A stretch of DNA of 64,000 nt from Calonectria ilicicola (taxonomy: Eukaryota; Ascomycota; Sordariomycetes; Hypocreales; Nectriaceae), in contig CP085830.1 in the NCBI GenBank assembly GCA_020809705.1, positions 5,146,001 to 5,210,000 of the forward strand, given 5' to 3'. The notes beneath the pieces are model-generated. The model ran no database searches. It was not told where the DNA came from and saw nothing but the letters and a program-made list of their open reading frames with translations. Position 1 is the stretch's first letter, and every line of letters starts with the position of its first letter. Positions 10,029 to 20,327 of the stretch are shown in pieces. Both the position numbers and the translations under genes were made by a program.

Positions 10029-12131
10029 TTATTGGCCAAATTCGCTCTGCTGCTGGTTTTCGTTGATCAACTGTTCCCAAAATGCCCAGTCTGCGGCATC
10101 GAGATTGAAGTCACTGCCACCTGCGTCAAAGCTGGCCCCACTGAAGGAACTGCTAATCAGTGGCGAGACAGCGCTGAAATTAGCGCCTGGCAGCGCATCC
10201 ATTTTCCCGCCACTGCTCCCTTTACCCTTTGCCTTTTGCCGTGAGCGCAGCGTCGCAATGTAGTCCGGCTCTGGCGTGCTGCTGCTCGGCGGGTTAGCGT
10301 CCCAGGCTTTGAGAGTCAGGCGCCCAAACGCAGTGTACAGCGCCTTTTTGGTCCCCAAAACTTGGCTGTGGTTGCTGTACACCTGCTCCAATCTGGCCCA
10401 GGCTTCGTCAACAGCAGCGCTGGAAACGATCATGTCGCATTTCCACAGCGTCGTCAAGACGTAGATTAGCGAATCCCACGTCCCCCACAGGAAAAATGCC
10501 CTCATATGCCACTGGAATCTCTTGAGGCCCGTGTGGGTGCATGTTGCTGTATCTGCGTCGATAATTTTCTGCGCGAGGTCGAAAAGCTGCTTCTTCTCTT
10601 CGTCAGTGGCGGTTTGCGCCTTCACCTTGAGCAGCCGGGTGCGAAGACGCATGGCGATGATGCCTGTTCTGGCTGAAGCCATGGTCAAGAAATGGAGCGG
10701 ATTGACCACGTCGCAGTAGCGAATAAACTTGTCCTCGACTTCGCTTTCCGTCTCGTTGAGGATCGATTCTGCTTCCTCGTAGTCTTTGGGCTGCAGTGAG
10801 CCTGCGCCCTGGGTCCATTTCCCGACCCTGAGGAAGCGCTTCCCGATGCATAAACGTGCCAGAGGGAAAATCATCTGTGTCGCGCCCTTCTTTTCTTCCG
10901 GCTTCTCAGTCATCCCGGGCCAGATTTGCTCATCGTCAATATTTAGCGGCTCCTGCGTGTCCCACGTGTCAGGCACGGTATCCAGGCTGTTGCCCGACAT
11001 TTGGCTTGCATTTCCTTCAAGAGGCAAAAGCTGAAAAAATAGTCGTCGTCTCATTTGCACCTCAAATGGTGGTAGCCCCAGCTTCTCCCCGTCTCGGTGA
11101 ATGCCCATACGCTGTGCGATGCGGACTGCAACGCCCGTTAAAATCCAGTATGTTTGTGCATCGTAAAAGTAGCGACTTGGTAGAAGTAGAAGCACGAGAG
11201 CTTGTAAAACTGGCATTTCCGTCGTCTTGAGAAACGACGCCTTGACCAGAGCTTGTCTCGCTGCCGTGTGATAGCTCTGGAGCAATGACGCACGAGACTG
11301 GCCAAGTCTCTGCACACATTCGTCCTCGCTCATTGAGAAGACGGCAAAGTGATAGATGGCGAACAATAAGCACTCGTCTACTCTTGACGCTGTTTCATGA
11401 TGTTGCGACACCGCCTCAACCATTTTGCCTATTGATGGGATGTGCAGTATCTTGAGAATGGGTTCCACATTTGCAGCATGTGTCCTCCACAGCATCATGG
11501 CGTGGGCATGAGTTGGATGGGAATGAGAGCTACTCATCGGAGAGTCCATGAATGCCTCTGTTAGTGGGTCTGACACGAATACCACTTCTGGGCCACAGGA
11601 GGTTATTTGCTGCTCTGTTTCCTCATCGGAAATGTCGTCCATTTCATCGTCCCCTAAATCGTGCCAGAGATTGCTTTCTATATATCGCGACTTTCCTTCG
11701 CTGACAAGAAGCTTGCCCGATGCTGGAATTTCATGCCCCCCTTTCCACCTGATCGGCTGCGATTCTAAAGGCATCTCCTTCTTTTTAATGGTGGATGACA
11801 GGTCGTCCTCATCCTGCGGGAGTAAGCCATGACGATGTAAAATGCGTTCATACCGAGCTAGCCTTTCGCCAAGTTCACGGCTGAGCTTTCTCTTGCGTCT
11901 TCGTGGAGCAGGTGCTTGATAAATGCATTCCAACTTGCCCTTGTGACAACTAGAGCACACTGGGGTCGATCTGTCGCATTTCACCTTGCGCTTGGAACAG
12001 GTTTGGCAGGTATACGGCATCACAGGCTTCGGGGAGCTTGCAGCTGAGTCAAGGTGAGACGCGCCGTCTCTGGGTGGCGCTGGAGCAATTGTTGTAGGTC
12101 TAGCCTGCATCCGAATACCCGGGGTAGCCAT
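10029..12131 (-). CDS. Zn2Cys6 transcription factor with fungal-specific TF domain
   Basis: A single frame of 700 aa. The binuclear zinc cluster is complete: C42-x2-C45-x6-C52-x6-C59-x2-C62-x6-C69, followed by a basic linker (PRRRKRKLSREL) and a short heptad-like region. The middle of the protein carries the fungal-specific transcription-factor domain (PF04082 type: 'YHTAARQALVKASFL', 'RIAQRMGIHRDGE', 'MRRRLFFQLLPLEG'). It is probably a nuclear DNA-binding activator. It is the upstream neighbour of the FAD monooxygenase on the same strand and may regulate that gene and the homospermidine synthase; the target set is inference. Confidence 0.92.
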   Translation of the reverse strand: MATPGIRMQARPTTIAPAPPRDGASHLDSAASSPKPVMPYTCQTCSKRKVKCDRSTPVCSSCHKGKLECIYQAPAPRRRKRKLSRELGERLARYERILHRHGLLPQDEDDLSSTIKKKEMPLESQPIRWKGGHEIPASGKLLVSEGKSRYIESNLWHDLGDDEMDDISDEETEQQITSCGPEVVFVSDPLTEAFMDSPMSSSHSHPTHAHAMMLWRTHAANVEPILKILHIPSIGKMVEAVSQHHETASRVDECLLFAIYHFAVFSMSEDECVQRLGQSRASLLQSYHTAARQALVKASFLKTTEMPVLQALVLLLLPSRYFYDAQTYWILTGVAVRIAQRMGIHRDGEKLGLPPFEVQMRRRLFFQLLPLEGNASQMSGNSLDTVPDTWDTQEPLNIDDEQIWPGMTEKPEEKKGATQMIFPLARLCIGKRFLRVGKWTQGAGSLQPKDYEEAESILNETESEVEDKFIRYCDVVNPLHFLTMASARTGIIAMRLRTRLLKVKAQTATDEEKKQLFDLAQKIIDADTATCTHTGLKRFQWHMRAFFLWGTWDSLIYVLTTLWKCDMIVSSAAVDEAWARLEQVYSNHSQVLGTKKALYTAFGRLTLKAWDANPPSSSTPEPDYIATLRSRQKAKGKGSSGGKMDALPGANFSAVSPLISSSFSGASFDAGGSDFNLDAADWAFWEQLINENQQQSEFGQ

Positions 12132-12467
12132 TTGCGCTCGCTAATTCTCATCGAATAGTTCATTGCTTGGTCTGTCGCCATGTTATTGTCAAGACAGAGC
12201 CAGTCAGCTGCGCTTACAGTGAGTGGGTGGGAGGGTGCGAGGCGGTCGCAGTTGGCAGAATTGCTGGCGGAATCGCTAGACAGCTCTTTGACGACACCGA
12301 ACCTGAGGTTTCCCCTTGGTTCAGATTGTCAATTATTGGAAATTTGCAAGACCATTTTTATTCCCTCACGCGGAAAAGGGTGAATTCGATGGGTTTCCAT
12401 GAATACCCCAATTAATGTTGCTTTTGTTTCTCATTCTTTTGACACCGTATGAACAATCTCCAAGCTT
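12132..12467. other. Spacer upstream of the Zn2Cys6 gene
   Basis: It contains the regulator's promoter and the 3' flank of the small gene at 12468. I see no gene. Confidence 0.55.
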
Positions 12468-12728
12468 CTAACGACACTGGCGGCACAGTGCAGAAACCCG
12501 TGCCGCCATGTGTGTCTGCGGTGCAGGGACTGTGCAAAACCCACTTGCTCCAGATTTAGTCGTTCTTTGACCGCAACGCAAAGGAAGTTTATGAAAGACA
12601 TGACCGCAAGTAGCGCTATAAAACATGTACCAACCACAATAGCACCCCGGAGGTCCGTCAGGATTCTCAGCCCTGTTATTATTCGCCGCGTCGCCTATCT
12701 GCCTTGTGGTAATGGTTTGATCGGCCAT
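12468..12728 (-). CDS. Small Cys-rich protein, unrecognised
   Basis: 86 aa from the ATG at 12728 (MADQTITTRQ); an in-frame ATG at 12749 would add seven residues. There is no signal peptide. The body has a Cys/His pattern (CYCGWYMFYSATCGHVF...RCG...GFCTV...ALCRQC) resembling many small fungal proteins of unknown function in which a 'CGH...C...FC...C..C' pattern may bind zinc. It could be a chance frame, because it is short and has no splice evidence, but the spaced Cys/His pairs and the C-terminal CxxC argue for a real gene. Confidence 0.45.
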   Translation of the reverse strand: MADQTITTRQIGDAANNNRAENPDGPPGCYCGWYMFYSATCGHVFHKLPLRCGQRTTKSGASGFCTVPAPQTHMAARVSALCRQCR

Positions 12729-13426
12729 CGTCAAGACCTTTTCGTACACAAATTAGTAGGATGTCAAGTGACTAACAGAAATAAGGAGGAAAGAACTGGG
12801 TCTGATGAATGCTGGGCAGAGATGAACGAAGATGAGGACTTGGATGTTCTGGCTTTACTTGAGCTGAAGAGAGAAACTCATCCGACTAGACCGAAGGAAT
12901 ATGAGTTCTTATACTTGTGACAAGTCCCCAGGTTGAATGGGTTTATCACTGCCAACTGTCTGTGAATTAGTCGTAGAGTGCTTCGATTTGTAGTGATTCA
13001 CTTCTAAGTTCCATAGCAAATTGAATCACTAAAACAAGGCCAAACCAGGCATCACTTACAAACTCATATTACGCCCCGCCGGCTTCAATTGGTGCCGGGC
13101 CGTCCCAGTTATTGACAACTCTGTCACACAACAAGCGTGCGCGTTACAAGACTATCACGTGATGTTCGAAATTTCGTCTTTTGGATGTCTTTATTTGCTT
13201 GAATGTTTCCCTTTTCCTCTTCTCTACATTTCGCGTCTTATCACAACCTTGGGTGGCTGTTCTATTGCCGATTCACGTCACCTCGCATACGATCACGATC
13301 CCCAAGCCTTGAACTTTTATCAGAACCGCTCTGGGTCTATCCAAAGCTTACACTTCACGTGAAACTTGTGTTTGAATTGAACCCGAACTCCTCTATTTGC
13401 TTGTATATGCTTCGCTCAAGTGCAAA
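12729..13426. other. Divergent spacer
   Basis: About 700 bp between the small Cys-rich gene and the kinase-like gene. A CACGTG-containing segment (atcacgtgatg) lies near 13155. I see no gene. Confidence 0.55.
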
Positions 13427-14734
13427 ATGCTAGCTCCAGAGGATAGATTCTGGGCCCCTAGTGGCTCCATTTATCCTGGAGGCCCAAGTACTTGGCACAT
13501 CATAGATTGGGATCAGCGACGCATGATATCTGTTACCATGGACGAAGAACTTGAATCGGAAGATCCTGCCTTTGAACACCTGGGGAAGTTGATTGATGAT
13601 ATTGCTCCGAATGTGTACGAAATCCACGTATCTCCCCAAGGAGAGCTGATTTCAACCTCTACCGACGAATCACTCGACATGACACGTTGTGTTTATTACC
13701 CGCGCATCAACGAAGTGAAGCGACCCGAGCACGTTGAAACAGTCTCTCGCTCAAACCTCGAAGAGTTGGACCGACTCGGCCCAATGGTAGACCTTGTTGT
13801 TTGTCTCCAGCCTAAGGAATCTACCAAGGTTAGTTACAGCCGACCACCTTCTGAAACGGCCAAACGTCTAACTGTCAGAAAGCTAGTTTTCAAGTACTAT
13901 ACCACCTTCCAACGAATCCCCTTTACTTGGCATGAAATGAATCTCTGGATGCGTCTTCCAAAGCACCCCAATATTGTTCCTTTCGACAGGATGGTCGTGG
14001 ATGAGCTTGAGGGCCGCGTTCTCGGGTTCACAACTGTTTGGATCCCTGGCGGTACTTTGGAGGAGAACAAATCTCGCCTTTTTAAGTTGAAATGGTTATC
14101 TCAACTCATCAATGTCGTTGATGAACTGAACCTGAAACTTGGAATCGCCCATCAAGACATTGCGCCTCGGAACCTTGTCATCAATGAGACAACTGATTCC
14201 CTTATGCTTTTCGACTTTAACTTTTCGGCTCGGGTCGGAATGCCAAGCTATAGCGTTGATCGAAATGATATTAAAGGCGTCATCTTCACCATGTACGAGA
14301 TTGTTACTCGCGACAAATCTCTACGGTTCAAACCGCACAAAGACCAAGACCTTGTTGCTATCGAGCAACAGGATTGGACAAAGCATCCCGAGGTGAAACT
14401 TGATTGCCCAGTCTCAGAGTTTCGCGACATCCTTCGACAATGGCGTGAGAAAAGACAATCTGGCATTCAAATTACTCAATACTCGGAGGCTCCTAATTAT
14501 ATTGATTGGCCTGCCATCCCTGAGCCACCACCTACGGAGTTGGTGACATATTTTACAGATGGTCCAAAAACAGAAATGAAAATTAGATATGATTGGTCCA
14601 GGAATGAATTGCGGGAGCGAGGAAGGACGATCCTAGACTGGGAGCGTCCCGCCCAAAGAAAACTTAAACCAGGGGACCGGGTTCTTGCTACTGGCGAGTT
14701 CTTTTGCCATACGGGCGCAGCCGACGGAATCTAG
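13427..14734 (+). CDS. Protein kinase-like protein with altered DFG motif
   Basis: 435 aa, no introns, ATG at 13427 (AAAATGC). The C-terminal two thirds carry a protein-kinase fold: a candidate VRKLVFKYY strand, the catalytic loop 'HQDIAPRNL' (His242, Asp244, Asn249) and a metal-binding 'DFN' at 263-265 in place of DFG. No glycine-rich loop is visible. Such fungal-specific kinase-like proteins are common and expanded in filamentous ascomycetes; they may be weak kinases or pseudokinases. Its substrate is unknown. It lies next to a MITE insertion beginning about 35 bp after the stop codon. Confidence 0.75.
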   Translation: MLAPEDRFWAPSGSIYPGGPSTWHIIDWDQRRMISVTMDEELESEDPAFEHLGKLIDDIAPNVYEIHVSPQGELISTSTDESLDMTRCVYYPRINEVKRPEHVETVSRSNLEELDRLGPMVDLVVCLQPKESTKVSYSRPPSETAKRLTVRKLVFKYYTTFQRIPFTWHEMNLWMRLPKHPNIVPFDRMVVDELEGRVLGFTTVWIPGGTLEENKSRLFKLKWLSQLINVVDELNLKLGIAHQDIAPRNLVINETTDSLMLFDFNFSARVGMPSYSVDRNDIKGVIFTMYEIVTRDKSLRFKPHKDQDLVAIEQQDWTKHPEVKLDCPVSEFRDILRQWREKRQSGIQITQYSEAPNYIDWPAIPEPPPTELVTYFTDGPKTEMKIRYDWSRNELRERGRTILDWERPAQRKLKPGDRVLATGEFFCHTGAADGI

Positions 14735-15414
14735 AAGGCATGGGTCCGGCAAGGATAGCCGTGCTAGCTCGGAAACTGGGGAAACTTTAGAGGCACTGTG
14801 CCAAATCCGTATTGTGCCTGTGTACATAGGTACCTTAAGGCCTTAGGAAATTATACTAAGAAAAAGAATAGTTAAATAAATTTATTTATATAATTAAATT
14901 ATAAAATAATAATCTTTTAATAAAAATTAATAAATAAATAAATATTTATTATAATATTATTTAATAATATTTTATTTATTTTATTATTATATATATAATT
15001 TTTATTTAAATTTAAAAATATTCATCTTTACGGATTTAGCACAGTCATTCTAAAGTTTCCCGGAAACTGCCGTTGGTGGCCAAATTATCACATTGGCGGG
15101 CGACCATAGCTCAATTAGTTGATAATTAAAGACATTAGTGGCCGACCATTTTGCCATTTGAGTTTTAGTTCGGATTCTATCCGTGATTGCACCCCGCCAC
15201 CCCCTGCCTAGCCCAAGTCAGACAGGTTTACGGACCAATTTCTCCTAAAAACCCTAATTTCAGGAGAGTGATGATCCATGGTAAGGATTTCCCCTGCCCT
15301 GATTGTTACATTCCCATCTTCTATTTCTTCTTTTCCGTTTCCATCCGATTGATCGACTGGCGGGGATGGCATTTGCCTTCGAGGCTTGAAAAACTGAATC
15401 GCAACACCAGCGCC
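14735..15414. other. Spacer with MITE insertion
   Basis: It contains the kinase-like gene's 3' end, the 283-bp MITE (14779-15061), and the upstream region of the sulfotransferase-like gene. No other gene. Confidence 0.7.
14771..15069. mobile_element. Short MITE with 33-bp inverted ends and 8-bp target-site duplication
   Basis: The terminal inverted repeats are 14779-14811 and 15029-15061; aligned as reverse complements they agree at 29 of 33 positions, starting GGGAAACTTTAGA. The same 8 bp, GGAAACTG, directly flank both ends (14771-14778 and 15062-15069), which is a target-site duplication. The 217-bp interior is extremely AT-rich and encodes nothing. Small size, inverted ends and duplication make it a non-autonomous DNA transposon. 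An 8-bp duplication fits hAT, Merlin or P superfamilies; the ends start with GG, which is not the usual hAT terminus, so the superfamily is left open. Confidence 0.88.
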
Positions 15415-16432
15415 ATGTCCTGGCAGAACGGGCTTGCTGCCCAGCCCATTACTGATGTCTTCACAAACGATACCAACATCGATCGTCGGAACTTTTCGCG
15501 CAAGGTGCCAATGAAGGTTTTGTGTTTGGGGCTTGGAAGGACTGGAACAGCCTGTACGATTCCCACCCCTTTTTGGCTTATCGGGCCTGGATCTCCTTCT
15601 AACGCAGTTAGCGCTGCGATCGGCTTTAAAACAGCTGGGGCTTGAGGACACATATCACATGCTGAATGCGAGCGCCGAGAATCCACCGGATTGCTTATTA
15701 TGGAGCGAGGCTCTCGCGGCAAAATACGACGGCATCGGCGAATTTGGCAAAGAAAAATGGGATGCCTTACTTGGGCATTGCCAAGCTGTGTGTGATTGGC
15801 CAGCTGCTTCATTTGCAAGCGAGCTTCTCGAGGCATACCCGGAGGCCAAAGTAATTCTCAACACGCGCGATGTCGATGCTTGGTTCAAGTCAACCAGGTC
15901 AACTGTCGACTGGCGGGCCAATGACCCCTTCTTGTGCGCCTTGTCATATTTCGATTGGGCTTCTTCAATGTATTACCCCATGCTTCGAAAGTATTGGGAT
16001 TCTGTCTTCAAGGGAGACTTTGAGAAGAATGGAAAAGCAGCCTTTCTGGCCCACAACGAACGAGTTCGGCATCTCGTACCTCCCGAAAAACTTTTAGAAT
16101 TCAACATAGGCGATGGTTGGCAACCACTGTGCGAGTTTCTAGGATGCCCCGTCCCCGATACTCCATTCCCAAGAATCAACGAGGGAGGTTCATTTGTCAA
16201 ACGGGTTACACGGCGAAACTACCTCCAGCTGTGCAATGTACTTTTTCGTTGGTTGGTTTGGGGAATGGCCGGACTGGCTCTGTATTTCCTCACACGAAGC
16301 TTTAAAAATGCCCCCAACCTGCCATGGATTGTTTTCATCCCGTTTCTAACCACCGCAGTATGGTCGATATTAACACCAGAGAGGCGAGCACGCGTTGGAT
16401 TAGCTCGTGCAAGAAATACCCATAAACAATGA
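15415..16432 (+). CDS. Sulfotransferase-like P-loop protein with C-terminal membrane segments
   Basis: Exons 15415-15553 and 15612-16432, with a 58-nt intron (GTACGA...CTAAC...TTAG), give 319 aa. The splice restores the P-loop-like motif 'LGLGRTGTASLRSALKQLG' (residues about 38-56), which binds the PAPS 5'-phosphosulfate in Sulfotransfer_4-type proteins. Other family marks are 'WPAASFASELLEAYPEAKVILNTRD' and 'WQPLCEFLGCPVPDTPFPRIN'. These fungal proteins are often mislabelled as NAD epimerases. Two hydrophobic helices follow at the C-terminus (about 245-290), anchoring the protein in a membrane. The substrate is unknown. Confidence 0.82.
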
Positions 16433-16569
16433 TAGAATAAAAGCCACAATAGACATTTCAAGATGCATGCGTATAATGCCAAGAGACCTGGGCGGCCTCT
16501 TATTTTTCAATTCTAAACTAAAACCCACCACCACCTTTCGCTGGTGTATAACACTGCTCAAGGCATGAT

Positions 16570-17312
16570 CTATTCCTCGGCCCTAAACCTCTTCTCGACC
16601 TCCACATAAAAGTCCTTCAGTACCTTGGCAAGCGATGGCCGAGCAGACATTCTCTTCACCCAGGCGTCCCAGCTGTCCCACTCGCTGGTATCCAACCCCG
16701 GGTAAACGCGTTGGCTCAACATCATGAAATAGGGGAGAAACATGAGATCTGCATATGAAATCTTGTTTCCCACCAAGTAGTCGGTTCCTTGCTTCTTAAG
16801 ATGCGCATCTATGACGCCAATGACTCGCCTAATCTCGTTTTCGTACCGTTCGACTGCTGAAGGGATATACTCAGGATGAAATTTTGCAAACCACACCCTC
16901 TGTCCAAAGTAAGGACCTTGGCCACTCATCTGAAAGTGCTCCCAGCAGCGTACAAGGTGTTTTTCGGGAAATGTTTCCCAGGACAGAGTGCCATTGGTGT
17001 CATAAACGTCAATTAGGTAATCGATAATGGCTCCGGACTAAGCATTGCGTATATGTCAGGCCAAAGTGGATAAAGGTTTAATCTAAAGAATATCCATACC
17101 TCAAAGAGAGTAATGTCTTGATTGTTTGGATCCGTCAAGGCTGGCACGCGGCCATTGGGGTTCAGAGATACAAATGGCTCCTTTTTCAGGTTGTCCAACT
17201 CGATATTTTCAATGGTGTATGGAAGGCCCAATTCGGCAAGAACCAGGGCAACCTTCCAGGGGTTTGGAGTAGGTCCATGGCCGTATAGAACGAGAGGCTT
17301 CAGGTTGGCCAT
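16570..17312 (-). CDS. Glutathione S-transferase
   Basis: Exons 17312-17100 and 17037-16570, with a 62-nt GTATGG...TTAG intron, give 226 aa. The N-terminal thioredoxin-like domain reads 'LVLYGHGPTPNPWKVALVLAELGLPY' and 'NPNGRVPALTDP...LFESGAIIDYL', where 'ESGAI' is the conserved glutathione gamma-glutamyl-binding motif restored by the splice. A helical C-terminal domain follows ('ISYADLMFLPYF', 'ARPSLAKVL'). This is a Ure2p/theta-like cytosolic GST of the size normal for the family. The likely role is glutathione conjugation or peroxide defence. It is divergent from the Zn2Cys6 gene at 17775. Confidence 0.92.
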
Positions 17313-17774
17313 TGTGGTCGAGAGGAATGATGATTCGATGGAGCTGTGAATAGCTGGCGTACTTGAGGAGGGAGGTTGCACTGATGAGGGTAACCAAGAA
17401 AGTCGAAGTCTATACGAATATATATTCCGAATATCTAAACAAATGCTATCATCTACGGGATTCCATTTCGGAGGCCGATTCAGCCCCTAGTGTGTCCCAA
17501 GTTCATCCAACATCAAAGTCGGCATGTCGGCCTCGGACCATCCGAGAGTGGAACGCCGTCGGGGCGGGCCTTCGGACCACGGACCAATCACCGTGTGGCT
17601 GACATTTCCCATGATCCTAATCTCACCAGGCTTTGTAAGCAGCAATCTCACAGGGGCTTCGATATTCGCAATTTAGGGCTGAACGTAGTTATCAAAGCTT
17701 GATCCGTACCGGCAGACAATAAGCAGAAGTTTATTTTCATTCGTTGTTGGTTCGATTAACGTTGGCTCCGTCCA
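17313..17774. other. Divergent promoter between GST and Zn2Cys6 genes
   Basis: 462 bp shared by two divergent genes. It contains scattered CGG/CCG triplets (e.g. around 17470-17590), possible zinc-cluster half-sites. No gene seen. Confidence 0.55.
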
Positions 17775-20327
17775 ATGTCAGCCCCCACAAATACATCGCC
17801 GGCATCCGATGCACATCCCGCTGTGAGTGCGTGGAGCTGCTTCCACTGCCGTCGGAGAAAGGTTCGGTGCGATAGACGACAGCCGTGTTTTCATTGTCTA
17901 CGGGGCGGTCTCGACTGTACATTTCCTAATTCTGGTCGTCCCCCAACGCGACGTTGTCATCCAACGGCATGGGACGCGTCGAAGAATGAACAGTCAGAAC
18001 TCTTGCGACGTATTCGACGCCTGGAAGAAGTGGTATCAAATTTGACCACTCAGCTAGATACAAATGGCTCAGGGAGTTTTAACGGCCCAATTGAGCCCTA
18101 TCCTTTTTGCGAGGAGCCTAGTAGCAAAGACACAGATCTGATTGACGCCGACACGGGTGCCGAGATTCCAGGGTTGAATGACACTCGCTCTAGTGAGGAT
18201 GACGCACCGGTACAAGAGGTCGCCAGGAAGCTGGGAAAGCTATTTACACATCAGACAGATAGCCTATATGTTGGAAATCGTCTTTTGGAATTTGTTTATG
18301 GAGAGGTAAGTTTATGTGTCGGCACAATGAACACTGCGTCGAGTTTTCTAATGATGAGTCAGCTCAAAAACATGCGCCAAGGAATCGAGGATGACAATGA
18401 ATATGAGTATGAAGAAACAACTGAACAATTCTTCAATACTCCCTCGTCGATTGGCTCTTTTATTTGGGAATCCGCTTCTTCCAAGGGAGGAATCCAGTCA
18501 CTACAGCCATTGCCATCTCAAGTGCCCTTCATCTGGCAGACATTTGTTGAGAATGTAGATCCATGGATCAAGGTTTTACATGTCCCAAGCATTTCCAATA
18601 TGATTAAAACCACCAAGGGTACCAAAAAACGGCCGGATATACGGGGGCTTCTCGGCTAACAATATTAGGTCGATTCAACTCCATGACGCCGGGTACTCGT
18701 GCAGTCATGTTTTCAGTCTGCTTGGCAGCTATTACATCTTTAAGCGAAGAAGAGGTAAAGCCAAGCCTCCAATTCTTCTGAATGCGCATTTTAACACGGT
18801 GTCAAGGTAATGGAAAATTTCAACGACGAAAAAAGCAACCTGCTCGCAAAATGGACGCTCGGCACTGAGCAGGCGTTGTCACAAGCTGGCCTCATCAATA
18901 CCACCGACCTTAATATTGTACAGGCTTTCACTATTTATCTAGAAGTTTTGGGACAGAAAAGTTTGATGAGGCCAGTTTGGGTCCTTGGGGGGCTTCTTTA
19001 TAGAATAGCACTCTCCATGGGGCTTCATCGCGATGCATCGAATTTCTCAAACGTTTCTGTATTCAACGCCGAGATGAGACGTCGAGTTTGGTGGCACATT
19101 TGCTTCAGCGACTCAAGAGCTGGTGATTGTCACCTCTCCGAAGTCGGACTTCCTCTGTCCATCTTTGACACTCGGATTCCATCACATATCAATGACGCAG
19201 ACATGTCCCCGGACATGACAGAAATGCCCACCAGTCGTGATACTTTTACAGACTCTACCTTGTGCTCAATACGGTGCACATTGTGGCGTCTCGCACGGCT
19301 TATCAAGCATCAAATGTTCATCAAACCAAGTCAAGATGAAGACATGGAAGTCTATTTTGAAAAGCGATTGCGTATTGTTGGCGAAATGAGAGAGTATGCC
19401 GTCAAGGAATTCCAACGGACAGATCCTGAGAATCCCCTACACAAATTTCTTCACGTGTTAATCAGTCTAGAAATCACAAAATACGAACTAGCCATTCATT
19501 TTGGCTCCCTTTCTGTTGAAGCGACACTCGCGGACAAAGGTGGAAGGCTCTTTTTTCTAGCAGCAGCTATCCTAGACCACACCTTTAGGCTGGAAACGCA
19601 GCCATCAACAGAGGGGTGGCGCTGGGTTTTGCTTGGAGATGTACCCTGGCATGCCATGACCACTTGTCTTACGCACCTGGTAAAATTCCCCTGGAGTCCG
19701 GTTTGTGAGAGAGCCTGGAGACTCACCAAGAGGGGCTTTGATCGGATTCCGGCACCCCAACAAAATGATCCGATGAGGCAGCCTTTGCATCAACTTTTGC
19801 AGAGAGTGGGCAAATATCGCCAGAAGGAAATTGAGAGGCTTCGAGGTCAGCCCGAGGTGATGGCTCGCCTAGGTCATATGGCACGACTTGACCCATGCAC
19901 GCCCGAGCTGGGTGACATTGCAGCCAGCCATCTGCAGTTTGACATTTCCGGGGCGGAAGAGCGGCTCCAGCTCGAGTCGAAAATCTCTCAGGGCGAAATC
20001 ATTACCCTTCCAGGACTAACTGGCTTCCAAGCATCTCAGGATTTTACAACCCGTTGTGATTCCGAAGACATGTGGGTTCTTCCTATTGCAGGAACGAATC
20101 CCGCCGGTCAGCAGTATGCAGCTACGACGTTAGATCAAAGCATTCTACCCCGACTAGCGCCAAGCTCGTTTACAGTCGGTGGCGATGTACCGTTTGATGG
20201 ACTTGATACATGTGATGTTGGGCAAGGTAATGAAATGACCGAACCCATATCGCTGGATACATGGAACGACCTTGGGGCAAGCGATGTACTGGACGGTGCT
20301 GGAGAAAGCATGAGCTGGCTATTTTGA
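17775..20327 (+). CDS. Zn2Cys6 transcription factor
   Basis: Four exons: 17775-18305, 18363-18618, 18669-18754 and 18807-20327 (introns of 57, 50 and 52 nt with GTAAGT/GTACCA/GTAAAG donors), giving 797 aa. The first intron is a multiple of three without an in-frame stop, so retention would still give a protein. The zinc cluster is C22-x2-C25-x6-C32-x5-C38-x2-C41-x6-C48, followed by a coiled coil ('LLRRIRRLEEVVSNLTTQL'). The fungal-specific domain contains 'LLYRIALSMGLHRDASNFSNVSVFNAEMRRRVWWHI'. It is a nuclear regulator, possibly of the divergent GST. Targets are unknown. Confidence 0.9.
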
